Assembly: GCA_950106755.1 (NCBI GenBank)
Contig: OX467089.1
Coordinates: forward strand, 20,193,345 to 20,257,344
From: Climacium dendroides
Taxonomy: Eukaryota > Streptophyta > Bryopsida > Hypnales > Climaciaceae
Reading direction: 5' to 3'
DNA: 64,000 nt
This document shows, in pieces, positions 11,980 through 23,103 of the stretch. How positions within the stretch are numbered: position 1 is the stretch's first letter; the number at the start of each line of letters is the position of its first letter. Position numbers and translations under genes: made by a program. Under the pieces are notes generated by a model. The model made no database searches. It saw only the letters and a program-made list of their open reading frames with translations, and was not told the DNA's origin.

Positions 11980-13960
11980 ATGGGGCGAACCTTCACTCTG
12001 CTTGCTGTAGTTCTCCTTCTCTCCCAAGCGTTTGTGCTCCCGGCCCTCAGCCGGGAGCTTCTGGAGCGTACACAGGATGATGCAGTGAACGAGGAGCTAG
12101 GCTTCGGCGAGGATGGCAGTCCTGCCATTGTTGTTGAGGAGCTCAAGCCCAGACGTGGCGTCCTTGAGGTTCCTAAACCCTGAACCGATCCAGCAGTTTT
12201 TCGTTCACATATCTAGTCATTGCAAATCCTCCCAGCAGTTTCTGCATTCTTGCTAGCTGCTGCCATGGGCTTCCACCAAATTTAGAATGCTTTGTGAACA
12301 GTTGATTAATTCGCGTCGCTGAACTCAATGTCGCCATAACATACAGTCATCGATCATTACTTGCCATGGAAGCTTGAACCTGAAATGGGTTGATCTGTGT
12401 AGCAATAGAATGATAGTTACTGTGACGAAGCGTATTCTTAGTGATACGTACCACATTTAAAAAACTCTCACGGGGATTCCGCTCCAAAAACATAGCTACA
12501 TTTCTTCAACTTCTTGATCAGGAGGTTGTGCGCGACTGAGTAAACGCTGTATGTTAGTTCTCATAAATATCCAGATTGATAGTCTTGTGGGTGGTTGTTC
12601 CTGTATCCCTGAGATTGCGTGTTTGTGTGTCCGCTGGCTCCCAGGACCAAACTGTGGTTGGAGAAACAACTACTGAACAGCAAAAGACTGCGGCACCGGC
12701 CTCGAAGAAGAAATGCTCCTGTCGTTGCAACGGCTCCCCTGGCAGGCCTGGTAATCGCGGAGGCGGTGGAGGTGGTGGCGGAGGCGGAGGCAATGGAGGC
12801 GGCAATTGCCGATCGTATTGCAATTGTCCAGGAGGGGGTCGAGGGGGTCGAGGAGGTAACGGTGGCGGACGAGGCGGAAGTGGAGGCGGAAATGGAGGCG
12901 GAAATGGAGGTGGCGGTGGAAATGGTGGAGGCGGAGGCGGAGGTGGAGGTGGTGGCGGTGGAGGAGGCGGCGGTGGTGGAGGCGGAGGAGGAGGAGGCGG
13001 TGGCGGCGGCGGCGGCGGCGATGGATGGGCCAAAACGGATGGAGTAGTTGGTGGCCAAAAACTTGCGCACACACAAGGTACAAATTCTGCAAATTGTTAC
13101 AAATTTGTAATGTTTGAATATATGCTTTCATTTCAGGATTTGGCTTGACACATTGGATCTGATCCACGAAAGCATTTATGGTTTCGTGGATTGATTGGTA
13201 CGTCACAAGTAGAAGAGAATCATAGAGTGACATGTATGTATTGGACATGACCGACGTGCATTCGGATTGTATGTGTTATTCAAAGACTACTCGAATGGGT
13301 TGGATTGAATGACATTCCATTGTGTTGTCGCTGTGTGTAAGCGCCTGCAACTTCCACCTGTGAATGGTTGATGGAGAATGGCGAGGTAGTGTAGGTGCAG
13401 TGGTTTCGTCTAGAAATGAGGTGGTGTTTGTGCATACACCCGCTCGCACTGGCAATTGATGAATGCAGATTGTGATGGCCAATGGCGAAGTAGTGTAAGT
13501 GCAGTTGTTGCTTTTAGAAATGAGGGATTTGGTGTTTGTGGAGTCTTGACATGAATTGACGATTTCTTGGTATGTTGTTTCAGCTGGAGGTGGTGGAGGA
13601 GGTGGCGGTGGAAGAAACAATAATGATTGGAGTCGTAGGGGTAATGGATATGGTGATCGTTGGGGATGGGGTGGAGGTAGGCCCAATCCTCCTAAGGGAG
13701 GTGGCGGCGGTGGCGGAGGCGGAGGCGGAGGAGGTGGTGGAGGAGGAGGTGGAGGTGGCGGGCCTAAAGGTGGAGGTGGACCTAAAAGTGGAGGAGGTGG
13801 TGGCGGAGGAGGTGGTGGAGGCGGAGGAGGCGGTGGAGGCGGAGGAGGCGGTGGAGGTGGCGGAGGCGGTGGCGGAGGAGGTGGTGGCGGCGGCGGAGGG
13901 GGTGGAGGTGGTGGTCCAAAATCAGGAGGGGGAGGTGGCGGTGGTGGAGGACATCCTTAA
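11980..13960 (+). CDS. Secreted glycine-rich (cell-wall type) protein, three exons
   Basis: Exons 11980-12168, 12645-13077 and 13584-13960 join in frame (GAG then GAC in phase 0; a split GCT codon in phase 1) to give 332 residues. The donors are GAG/GTTCCT and AAG/GTACAA; the acceptors are CTCCCAG and TTTCAG. Exon 1 encodes a classic signal peptide (basic MGRTF start, hydrophobic LLAVVLLLSQAFVLPA, likely cleavage after ALS). Exon 2 carries a short acidic/Thr segment, a basic Cys cluster (KKKCSCRCNGSPGRPG) and CRSYCNC, followed by a long glycine tract. Exon 3 is almost entirely glycine with interspersed N, W, R, P, K and S, and ends GGGHP. Secreted glycine-rich proteins usually act in or bind the cell wall; the role here is inferred. 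Long frames on the other strand, rich in Pro or Ala/Ser, are shadows of the GGN repeats. Tract length could vary through repeat slippage. Confidence 0.87.
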
Positions 13961-15900
13961 ACTGCATCAAATTGCTGTTAAGCAACAGCAGGTGCATTTT
14001 CTGCACCTACATTTTTGCATTTTATCATTGAATTTGAAGCTTTCTTGAGGCCCTAGTTGATCGCATGTAATGGTTCTGGTGAATTATTAATTGACCTTAT
14101 CTAGAGCACATTTCTCACATATGACCAATCGAATTGGTCATGTTAAAACCTTGGTACGCCCTTCAGAGGCTGTTCAAGATGAAGATTTGTTGCACAGTTC
14201 TATTGCAGAGATTGAGATACTTAAATGTAATGTTCTAATTGACACATATATGATAATACTCTACTACTTATCTGAGCTATTTCTTCCCAATTGTTTTTCA
14301 GGTTGCAATGAAGTCATCTTTCTTGTGGAATCCTTTGATTATGCTGTCCAGTTTCACGCCAGGAGGGTTCTCTGAAGGAAGAGCTTTGAATTGATGTGTC
14401 GACTTTTACCAGATGTCCGTCTCGAGAACTCATGCTCAGGGAGTTAATAGACTGGGTCTTTGAGCAAGGTCAATTTAGACTAAGTTCAGCAGACAGCATT
14501 GCTTGTCACTGTTTCATGAGTTCCATATTTTCCAGTAAGTAAGCTAGTAAGAGCTATAATTATCCGTTTTTCACAACAAAGGTGTGAAGTGCAGAGCCCA
14601 GTACTAGCAATTTTGTGTGTTGCTGCAAGTTTACTGCTAATTGAAAGGCAATAGCTATGCAGACTTTTAGTGAATGACGTTGTTGGATGTAAAAACTTTG
14701 AAATTAGTATTGTGCTGAATAAATTGTCAGCTTACTGATGAAACTTCATGTCGGCACTTCTGCTTCAAACCATCCTTGTACGTTGTTCTTTGTTGCACTT
14801 TTCTTGCTGCTGGATATGCGACCTGGAATTGAAGCTTTCCAATTCTATGTGATGCGCATTCCTTACAGGCTAGGGTTGTATGAATGATGTTATGAAGGTG
14901 ATATTTGTAGTTTTCAGTTTCTCGGGGAGTTTTTGATCGAAGTGGTTATGCTGTTGGAAAGGGTAGGGAAATCCGGTACTAGACAGGCACACTGGCACAG
15001 TAGAAAATAGAACTCAGATTTGTCAATGGTTCTGCTGGAAATGTGAACTTTACTCTGATTCTCAGAAAAAAAAGTCATTGAAAAATCTCCTGATATACTC
15101 TTAGCATTGCAACCGAGTGAACAAATTTTTTCTGTGGATATGATGATTGAGGGTGTATCACAATGTTGGATATGGTTGCGCGCACCAATTTCGAACCGCA
15201 CTAACACTGGGTCTGCCAGTGAGGTCAAGAATAGTACTATTTGCACCACTTTAGCATGTGGAAGAGAGTGACTTTGAGGAGATCAGTAACTTAAGCTTAT
15301 AACTTAGAGCTGCGGGGGTCCTTGGGGATGCTTACAGAAGCTCAAATCTGTTGAGATTTAATTTTTTATCGCTGTGTAGGAATTCAAATTCTAGCTCATG
15401 AAACTTCAAATTGGGATGTTGTTGAGCACTGTAAGTTGAGTGACAGGAGGGAACCCCAGTCCTATTACAAATACTGTACAGTTTGCCAAGTCATGGTCCA
15501 ACCTTGTGCACAAAAATCAGTACATGAATTGTTGTTGGTAGAAATGAACGGAGAAATGTACTGTGGCATTGACTCTGGTTTATGAAGTTTCCAAATCTTA
15601 TCTACCATCATATTCACAACGCGGTTAGGGTTTGGTTGAAGTGGGGATGTGGGTTCCAACTGGTTGGCTTATGAGATAAGGTAAGAGGCTCATAAAGTGT
15701 GCATGTAAGGAGAAAGTAAGGTTTGTAGGCAACAAGTGAGGTCAAAACATTACGCAATTTTTATGCCAAGGAGAGAAATGAAAATTAAATGCCTACCAAT
15801 TTTCATCAAAATTATTGGATCCAAATTGAATTAGTTACAATTTTTGGAACTCATTTGCAAGTAGATAACTATTGCTACATCAATAAATAAATACATTTTG
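13961..15900. other. 3' region of the glycine-rich gene and intergenic DNA
   Basis: The gene's 3' untranslated region should lie in the first few hundred bases, but no unambiguous poly(A) signal was fixed. The remainder, to about 15.7 kb, is of intermediate composition. Short open frames occur at 14091-14375 and on the minus strand at 14914-15249. They show no known motif or paired splice sites, so no gene is called. Confidence 0.45.
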
Positions 15901-15939
15901 ATTGAAGATAAGCCTATGAGAGTTACTATGGGCTACAAT

Positions 15940-16930
15940 AAAATGCTGACCAAGTGTGAAAATTTAGAGGAAGGGCAACCACTTGGCATGTTTTGCAAAA
16001 AACTGGGAAATGGATAGATGTACTCCATGGATGAAAATTAAAGCCCTTTGTACAAGTAGTATGGTAGGCAGTAAAGCAAACCATATGGGATATCTAAAGA
16101 AAGAATTTTGTTCAAAGTAGAATGTTTACAACAAGGTCTAAATGTTTACAACCATGGTTGTTATACTGGACAAGTTACTATTCATTTCTTAACCTGTAGG
16201 ACGAGTTACTATTCATCAAATGTACTTGAGAGGTACATTTGATGAATAGTAACTCGTCCTACATGACAAGAAATGAATAGTAACTTGTCCAATATGACAA
16301 CCATGCTTGCAACAACATCTAGATGTCAAGTGGTTAAGCTTCCATTGTCAAATTATCCCATATGATTTGTCTAATCATGGATGGACAATAAATTTCATTA
16401 TAAAAGTGTCGTCCTACCCTTCATTCTCACTAATTATCAATGAAGTATTCCTTCACTTTGCCATCAAAAATTGTCTTGATGGTAGATGGAAAATTCTCTT
16501 TAATTCTTATTGAATTTGACAACTTTTCTTGTTCATTTTCTTTACTTCTTTGTAAACATTTTTTTGCCAAACCTACCCTATGGATATGGTATGTACTAAT
16601 TGATGTCTTAGAAAATGTATGCACATCTAAGTTAAAGTCTCACAAGAAAGTATTAAAATTTTAAAACAACATAAAAGTATGTTGACTAGGTATGCCACAT
16701 CATCCTTGTTGGTTGCCACATTAATTTTATTACCACCACATCAAGTGCCACGTTATATAAAAAATTCCCACATAGGCTATCCTTGCCCGCATGGCACTTA
16801 CATGCCATAGACCTAGCAACCTCATGGCACATTTTTTTGCACTGCAAAACCAATGTATTTGTGGACATTTTTAGATGCTAAAAATCTATTGTTATGCCAT
16901 CATGAAGGATGTTTTATCCCATCAACTTTG
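15940..16930. repeat. Dispersed repeat, copy 2 (empty TTAA site)
   Basis: This is the partner of 3340-4870. At 16314-16345 it reads ACATCTAGATGTC, a short linker, GGTTAAGCTTCC, matching the two flanks of the element at 3566-4204 joined at one TTAA (16334-16337). It therefore records the unoccupied target. A hairpin element occupies 16153-16305 in this copy only. No coding frame is present. Confidence 0.75.
16153..16305. mobile_element. Palindromic hairpin (MITE-like) element
   Basis: The two arms, 16153-16225 and 16233-16305, are about 73 bases each and almost perfectly inverted around a seven-base centre; differences lie mostly near CTTAACCTG versus its partner. Ends read CATGGTTGT and ACAACCATG. 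The flanking dispersed repeat lacks this segment in its other copy (3340-4870), which supports insertion. A shorter relative is at 10310-10430. It has no coding capacity, and single-strand folding would give a near-complete hairpin. Confidence 0.75.
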
Positions 16931-18440
16931 AATAGATTTTTTGGACATCAATGTTGACATCAGGAGAAGTCAATCACAACATTCAAAAACAAATTTTGGA
17001 CACAAAAAGCACAAGTTTCTTAGAGTTTTAGTTTTTTTGGTTGCATAGATTTGGTGAATCCTAAATCCTTATACTAACATTATATTGTAGAAAAACCCTA
17101 AACCTTTATAGAATTCTCATTGGTTTGCTTCTAACATTTAGGGAGCATTTAAATTGTTTTGAATGTGTTTGTGATCACAATATAACATGAATGCATGGAT
17201 AATTTGGAAGGCAAATTGTATAATTTATGAATAATTTTCATGCCCACACTAATGTATGTCATGTGCCTTTGAATACTCCCTTTTGTTACTCCATGCAAGA
17301 AAATGTATCATATACAATGTTTGTTTAGTGGCTCGTTGAATGTGTTCATTGGCTCATTGAATGTGCTTGCTACAATCATGGATTGCTAGGTTGGTTGTGG
17401 TGGTTGGCTTTTTTTGTTTGCAAAGGTGAAATATTTGAATATTTCATGTTAAATAGAATGTTGACATTGTTTGTTTTCTTGGTCTAAATGTTGTAGATCT
17501 ACCCTAATCACATTCATCACACTTCTTTAAGTTGCAGCATCAACAATTGTTGGACTTGTTGAAGTGTAAACTTGAATAATGAAGGAGATAAATAAGAACT
17601 ATGTGTCTAAAGCTATTTTCACCACGTACATTGTGACTTATGCTTTCTATAAATGTCTTATGTTAAGTTGAAAATGTAATTCTAAATGAATAATGGCATG
17701 ATAAATTAGAGTCCTACACTAATTTAAAGTAATTATGTGTTACTCAAAAATATGCCAAATTACAAAATTAGGTAATGATGTAGTCTATTGAAATGGTCTC
17801 TTCTATCAAAATACCCCCATTAATTACACCTTGCATTCACATGTGATATATAAACTATTTGAAGAATGCCCCCATTGTGCCTATTTTCTTAGTGTCTTCA
17901 AGTTCATGCATTCAAAACTAAATTGTCAATAGCTTTAAAATGGAATTGAAACACACTAATTCCAATTATGAGATTGTTTTAGTAAACATAATGTTCTAGC
18001 AAACCTTGTAGAACCTTTTCTTTTAAATTGTGAAAAAAGTGAGTTCAAATAAAATCCAATATATTATTTTTTCAAGAAGTTTGTCCACAAAACAAAAAGC
18101 TCCTTAACTTTCATATCACTAATCCAAATGGAATGAATCAATCTTTCCTCATAAACAAAAATATAATTAAAAATAATAAATGAAAAAAAAACTTATTTTA
18201 AGTTTTAGTGGATTTTTGTGTTGTCTAGTCTTCTAGCTTATTTTAAAGTTATCAGGCATAATTTTGCTTCCAAACACCAATTAAAATTTTTAAAAATTAT
18301 AAAAAGCTAATGTGTTTCTCTATCTAACAAAAAGTATTAAAAAATCAAGTCAAAAATTGAGGTGACGTTAGCCTACTTGAAATCCATTTTGTCCTCCAAG
18401 GGAACACTGGAGGCTCTAGGGGTTAAGTTTTATTTTCTTA
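16930..18440. other. AT-rich intergenic DNA, nothing recognised
   Basis: No coding, RNA or strong repeat signal is visible. A right-type element end (CTCTAGGGGTTAAG) occurs at about 18413-18424, immediately before the next TTAA-bounded element, but its matching left end could not be located. Confidence 0.45.
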
Positions 18441-18442
18441 AT

Positions 18443-19199
18443 TTAACCCCTAAAGGACCAAATTACGTTTTTTTGACAACATAGTAATTTAAGACAGTTC
18501 ACTACAAATGGAGTTTTTAATTCCTTTCTTTGAAATTTTCACAAAACATATGCCCAAGGAGTATCTAAAAAGCCCAACAATTTCCATAACTTTTGACCAC
18601 ATGGTTAAAAAGTTATTGTATGATATGTATGTGGTTAAAAAGTTTGAATTCCTTTATTTAATTCAATTTTCAATATTTTTGGAAAAAAATAAAAACATTA
18701 GGTGTACATTGTTTATTACAACATTACAACCATTGGGATTGGCATTTTTCAATTCCATAAATAAATTGTTAATAATTTAGTGTTTTGAATCATTCTCTAC
18801 TTCTTTCTACTTACTATTTTTTTCCTACACATTGTAAAATTCCAAATGATCTAAAAATTTTCAAGCATGTAGACCACTCGCTTTGAAGAATGAATCCAAA
18901 GAATTACAACCATTTTGGACATTTTTTTTATAATGATCTAATCTTGTGAAGTACAACTGCCCGATTTTTCATAGGGGCAAAAAAAGGATTTTTGTCACTT
19001 CAAACGCTAATATCTTGCAATCTACATGGTGGAAATTTCTGAATTTTTTTTCCACATCTTCTCAAACCAATGTTCTACAAGATCCTACAATTACATGTAT
19101 CCAAAAATATTTTTTCTTCTAAAATTTGGTACTTGTACTAGAAATGGTAGTTTTAGAGCATTTTTGGTGAAAACATAGTAAGAAATCTTTAGGAATTAA
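18443..19199 (+). mobile_element. TTAA-bounded non-autonomous DNA element (copy B)
   Basis: It starts TTAACCCCTAAAGGACC and ends CTTTAGGAATTAA; the right end is mutated from GGGGTTAA. Internal landmarks shared with the copies at 9031, 31897 and 61466 include TTTTTTTGACAACATAG, ATGCCCAAGGAGTATC, AAAAGTTATTGTATG, GCAATCTACATGG and ACTTGTACTAGAAATGG. It is about 757 bases long. A 90-residue open frame inside (18508-18780) is AT-rich and not conserved in the other copies, so it is not regarded as a gene. Confidence 0.8.
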
Positions 19200-19500
19200 A
19201 CCAAATGGCTACAATGGTTATTTTGCCAAAATTACAATCAAGGTTGACCAAGGCATTCACTTTTCACATGTGCAGATGGTTAGGGGTTAAACCCTAAATG
19301 CTCAACTATTCAGTATCCATCCTAGTAGATGATGAATCTTGAAAGAAGTGAACTTCATCCATTCAATATTCATTGAGAAAGCTTCAAGAAAAATCATGCC
19401 ATATATCAATGAAAAGTAGGAAGAATGCTTTACAAGATTGAATAGATATAGGTACGTTGTAGGACTTTCAATTATTTAATATAATTTTTCAAAAACAATC

Positions 19501-19731
19501 TTAATCCTTAAATGCCGGGCTAGTGACCGTGGAAATCAGCCCTTTTGGAACCGTGTGACATCATTTAGTTTAAAAAAATAAAAAATATTCATTGTGAATC
19601 AAACTACTGTAGAAGATTTTTCCTTTCCACCCCTACTTCCGAGGATGAATAGTTGCATTTCTGTTCCTACACAGGAGAATTCCTTGTCATTCATTGGACA
19701 AAAAACGTCCGCCGCGGTGTTTATGGGTTAA
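19501..19731. mobile_element. Short TTAA-bounded element (copy H)
   Basis: The left end is TTAATCCTTAAATGCCGGGC and the right end GCGGTGTTTATGGGTTAA. The termini form an imperfect inverted repeat of the same CCCTAAA pattern as the longer copies. It is about 231 bases. Its interior (around GATGAATAGTTGCA) resembles the inverted sequence at 29500-29640 and the segment at 62990-63110. Confidence 0.55.
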
Positions 19732-20338
19732 AGACAATTACCATAATTTGAGTGACGCTTTTTTGGTCCAAATAGAAGTATTGCTTTTCTTCCGGTGCAG
19801 GTGCACGTCCCTTTCCGGTAGAATTGACAGTCTCAAACCTTGCAACAACGTGTGACATTAAAGAGGTCGGAGCGTACAATATGTCCAAGGGTACATACGA
19901 TGGTATTTATACTATATAGTGCGTAGAGAAACCGCTGCCAGCCCTTGGAGGAGAACGGGATGCTCTGCTCCATCATTCTCGTGAATCTCGTCGTCCCCAA
20001 TTTCTGAGCCCCACTCCAGTTTCCACTCCAGTTTACTAACTTGCAGAAAATATATCAAAAGCCTGCGCAGAAGTGCAAGTTCACGGCTGTTGCAGAGATT
20101 CTCCAAAACAGAGTGAAGGCGTGGGCCATAGTCGCAGCAATCGAGGAGAGAAGCAGCCAGGAAGGGCCGGCGTTTTCGGTTTTGTCGTTGATGTTGTATC
20201 CTGATTATTGTTGCGCTCGCACTCTGATGCCCACCAGTTCCGCTCCAGCATTTGTGGATCAAAGCCCGTTTTGATCTTTACAGTAGTAAGCTTTGCTGGA
20301 GCGATAGTCAGCTTTGAACGACGGAGTCGCTGCGAGCC
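19732..20338 (+). promoter_or_regulatory. Promoter and leader region of MOB1
   Basis: GC content rises from about 19.75 kb. A TATA-like stretch (TATTTATACTATATAG) lies at 19904-19919, which would imply a leader of about 400 bases before the ATG at 20339. Short open frames on both strands here have no family resemblance. The exact start of transcription cannot be set from sequence alone. Confidence 0.4.
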
Positions 20339-22689
20339 ATGAGTCTCTTCGGGTTGGGAAGGTGCGCGTCTTTCGTTTGTGTTGCTTGTGTATTCGTTTT
20401 GACAATTGGGGTTGATTTAGGGTTCGGGGCACTTGGTTTGGGTTTCGCCAATTTCGGTTGATTTAGGGTTTCGGTGGTTTGATTCGTGTGTGTTATGTGT
20501 TGTGTTTTGGTGGAGTAGGAATCAACGCACTTTCCGCCCGAAGAAAAGTACTCCTTCGGGAAGCAAGGTATGCATGATCAGGAACGAGTGTTTTTGCGTC
20601 TTTCGTTTTTTTTGTGATGTGAGTTTTGGGAAGAGTTTAAATGGTTTGGGGGTGGATGTTGCAGGGGGCGGCCCTTCGCAAGCATATCGATGCCACTCTC
20701 GGAAGTGGAAACCTCCGGGAGGCCGTCCGCCTGCCTCCCGGTGAAGATCTCTACGAGTGGTTGGCTGTCAACAGTAAGCCCTAATTTTTACTTGAAAACT
20801 GACACTCCTAAGGTAGTGCATTTGTTGGGCATTTGGAGGAGAAAATGTGATGGGAAATTGTCGTTTATACAAGCACGGTGAAGGAGTTTTGTTGCATTTT
20901 GTAGCATTTTGCGGGTGCTCCAAATTTTGGGTAGAGTGGACTCCCTGTGTATGTCCTTTGGAGAGAATGTATTATATGTGTACATTTCGGGGGTGGGGGG
21001 TGGGCGGAGTCCTCTGAGTAGCGCTCATCCACAGCTTTTCTCCGTTAAGGCTGCCTTGGTTGGCCTAGTTGAAAATGGCATTTCTGTGTTAGTCTAAATG
21101 TTCAGTGATTTGAAGAAAACAAAAATGATTTGAAATTGTAGTATGCGAGACCCCACAGTGAAGGAGTTTGGTTGCAATTGTAGAATGTGAAGTTTTCTTC
21201 CTCTGTCCAGGCTGCCTGGACGAGTGCAGCTCCCCCCCCCCCCCCCCCCCTGTTTGGTACATAGGACATACTCTGAGCCTGCACACTAACTAGGCTTGCC
21301 TTGGTTGACCTTGATGAATTGTTTTCCTGCCCTTTTCATTTCACCGATCTGACTTTGTTTTTCTTGTTGTGTTGCATTTGTGGTTTGGGGCAGCTGTGGA
21401 TTTTTTCAACCAGGTGAATCTACTCTACGGAACGTTGACAGAGTTTTGCACTCCGGAGAATTGCCCTACTATGTCAGCAGGACCCAAGTACACTTGCTTG
21501 AACTCTTTGTCGCCCTTATGCATTGAAGTGAACAGTTCTTGTTGTTTATTCCGGTTTTGTTGGCCATATGGATGTCTTGTGATCTTCAGCTAATTTAAAC
21601 CCTGAGGTGGTCGCAGCATATGCCTCTTTTGTTTTTTCATTATGTCAGGATTAAGGTGCATGAGTTTTTGTAGAGTTTAAGCGACTGTATCCCTCTCGGG
21701 GTTACAGTGCTTCGTCATCTCATGACTATTAGTGTTCGTTTTTTTCAAACTTTTGATTAAAAAGAATATCGTTTTGAATCTTTTCCTGGCACATACTGTT
21801 TCTTATGAGATGCAGTGTGGTTGTGGCACAGGTACGAGTACCGGTGGGCTGACGGGGTCACAATAAAGAAACCTTTGGAAGTTTCAGCTCCGAAATATGT
21901 GGAATATCTCATGGATTGGATCGAAGGACAGCTTGACGACGAAGCCATATTTCCACAGAAAATAGGTTCTATTCACCTTCCCAAATACCATTGTTTTATG
22001 TGATTCATCTTTGTATAGGATGCAATGACACCATCTGAACAAAGTCCACCTTGCTCAAGGAATGCAAGTATGCGAGTGGCTCATTTGTTCTGAATTATGT
22101 GGCCTCATATTGCTTATTCGCAGCAACTCAAATCTTTTTGCATAGATATTGCTAGTCGCTGGGCTTATTTGGTGTGTCTCATTGCGATTGTAAATTTGGA
22201 GTGCCCTTGTCATTTTTTATATCTGGAGATCGTTTTCCTAACATATCTCGCTTGGGTTGGCACTGTAGGGGCCCCCTTCCCTGTGAACTTCAGGGATGTT
22301 GTGAAGACCATTTTTAAGAGACTGTTCCGGGTTTATGCACATATATATCACTCTCACTTTCAGAAGATTGTCAGTCTCAAGGAGGAGGCTCATCTTAACA
22401 CCTGCTTCAAGCACTTCATCCTTTTCATCTATGTACTTCACATTCACCTGTTTCGTTTCTTGATAATCGCTTTGTTTTATGATGGAGAAGTATGATGCTG
22501 CATTGTGAAAAGAGCCTGATATTTGGAAACGAGTATACTTTAATAATTATAATTTGAGAATTTTGGTTTCCTGCACTGTGATCGGTGACTGAATCAACTT
22601 TTTCTGTCTTGTAGGAGTTTTCTTTGATTGACAAGAAGGAGCTTGCACCACTTCAGGAGCTGATTGACTCAATTTTCGTACCCTACTAA
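20339..22689 (+). CDS. MOB1: MOB kinase activator 1 (MOB1), seven exons
   Basis: Exons 20339-20361, 20519-20567, 20665-20773, 21394-21487, 21832-21965, 22269-22432 and 22615-22689 join in frame to 648 bases, giving a 215-residue protein, the usual MOB1 length. It begins [17 protein letters not shown] and ends LIDSIFVPY. The zinc-binding set is intact: Cys79 and Cys84 (FCTPENC) with His161 and His166 (HIYHSHF). The phospho-peptide-binding surface ([14 protein letters not shown]) is present. MOB1 binds and activates NDR/LATS-type AGC kinases downstream of Hippo/SIK1-like kinases and acts in cell division, polarity and growth in plants. It is likely cytosolic or nuclear. All introns are GT-AG and short; intron 3 holds a long poly-C run at 21232-21250. 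A telo-box (TTAGGGTTT, 20463-20471) lies in intron 1, a motif common near plant growth and cell-cycle genes. Confidence 0.97.
20463..20471 (-). promoter_or_regulatory. Telo-box (AAACCCTAA) in MOB1 intron 1
   Basis: TTAGGGTTT on the plus strand, with a second near-match (TTAGGGTTC) about 45 bases upstream. In plants this motif is a known binding site for telobox proteins and is enriched near starts of proliferation-related genes. Function here is inferred from location only. Confidence 0.4.
21232..21250. repeat. Poly-C homopolymer in MOB1 intron 3
   Basis: A run of about 19 cytosines follows AGCT within intron 3. Exact length is likely unstable and is also prone to sequencing error. It lies outside the exons. 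Confidence 0.8.
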
Positions 22690-23100
22690 CCACGTCATTC
22701 TGTGTCGCGTCACCATGTTTTTGCCTAGTTGGGAGTGGTACTCTCTAGGTAAGACCTGGTAACTGCATAGCCTGGTGTTTGACCAATAGAAAGGTGGTGT
22801 TGGCCTTATTTACAGCCAACGTGGAGCATGGATATTGAGATAGTATCTTCAATTGTTGGTAATTGGTTTCGAAAGAGACTATGGTTGCCATGTTAATGGC
22901 CTTCTCGTCCGTTGGTTAGTTAGATTAGCCTAAGGTATTGGTGGCATGATGCATAATAAAGGCCCACCAAAACAAGTGTATGTAGATATGGGATGTACAT
23001 CCGTCGCTTCTTTGTTCAGCTCAGGAATCTCCTCAATACCTGATTCTGAGATCAATACAACGGAATATATACCTCTTTTCAATGTGCCTTTCTCCCTTCA
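22690..23100. other. MOB1 3' region and spacer
   Basis: The stretch follows the MOB1 stop codon. It should contain the 3' untranslated region and, towards its end, possibly the first exon of the acidic ORF downstream. An ATGATGCATAATAAAGGC start at 22946 is one candidate first exon. No other feature is supported. Confidence 0.4.
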
Positions 23101-23103
23101 GAT

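Noticed and set aside
12554..13248. Long minus-strand Pro-rich and Ala/Ser/Thr-rich open frames over glycine-rich exon 2
   Set aside because: They are read-through shadows of GGN codon repeats; the plus-strand frame has the signal peptide and in-phase splice sites.
13276..14048. Minus-strand frame 13276-13686 and the Val/Glu-rich plus frame 13572-14048
   Set aside because: These are off-frame translations of exon 3 and intron 2 of the glycine-rich gene, without independent signals.
20463..20471. TTAGGGTTT read as interstitial telomeric DNA
   Set aside because: A single telo-box copy, not a tandem array; better explained as a regulatory motif near a growth-related gene.
22097..22495. 132-codon plus frame overlapping MOB1 exon 6
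   Set aside because: It is exon 6 read together with its flanking introns; the MOB1 splice model explains the conserved part.
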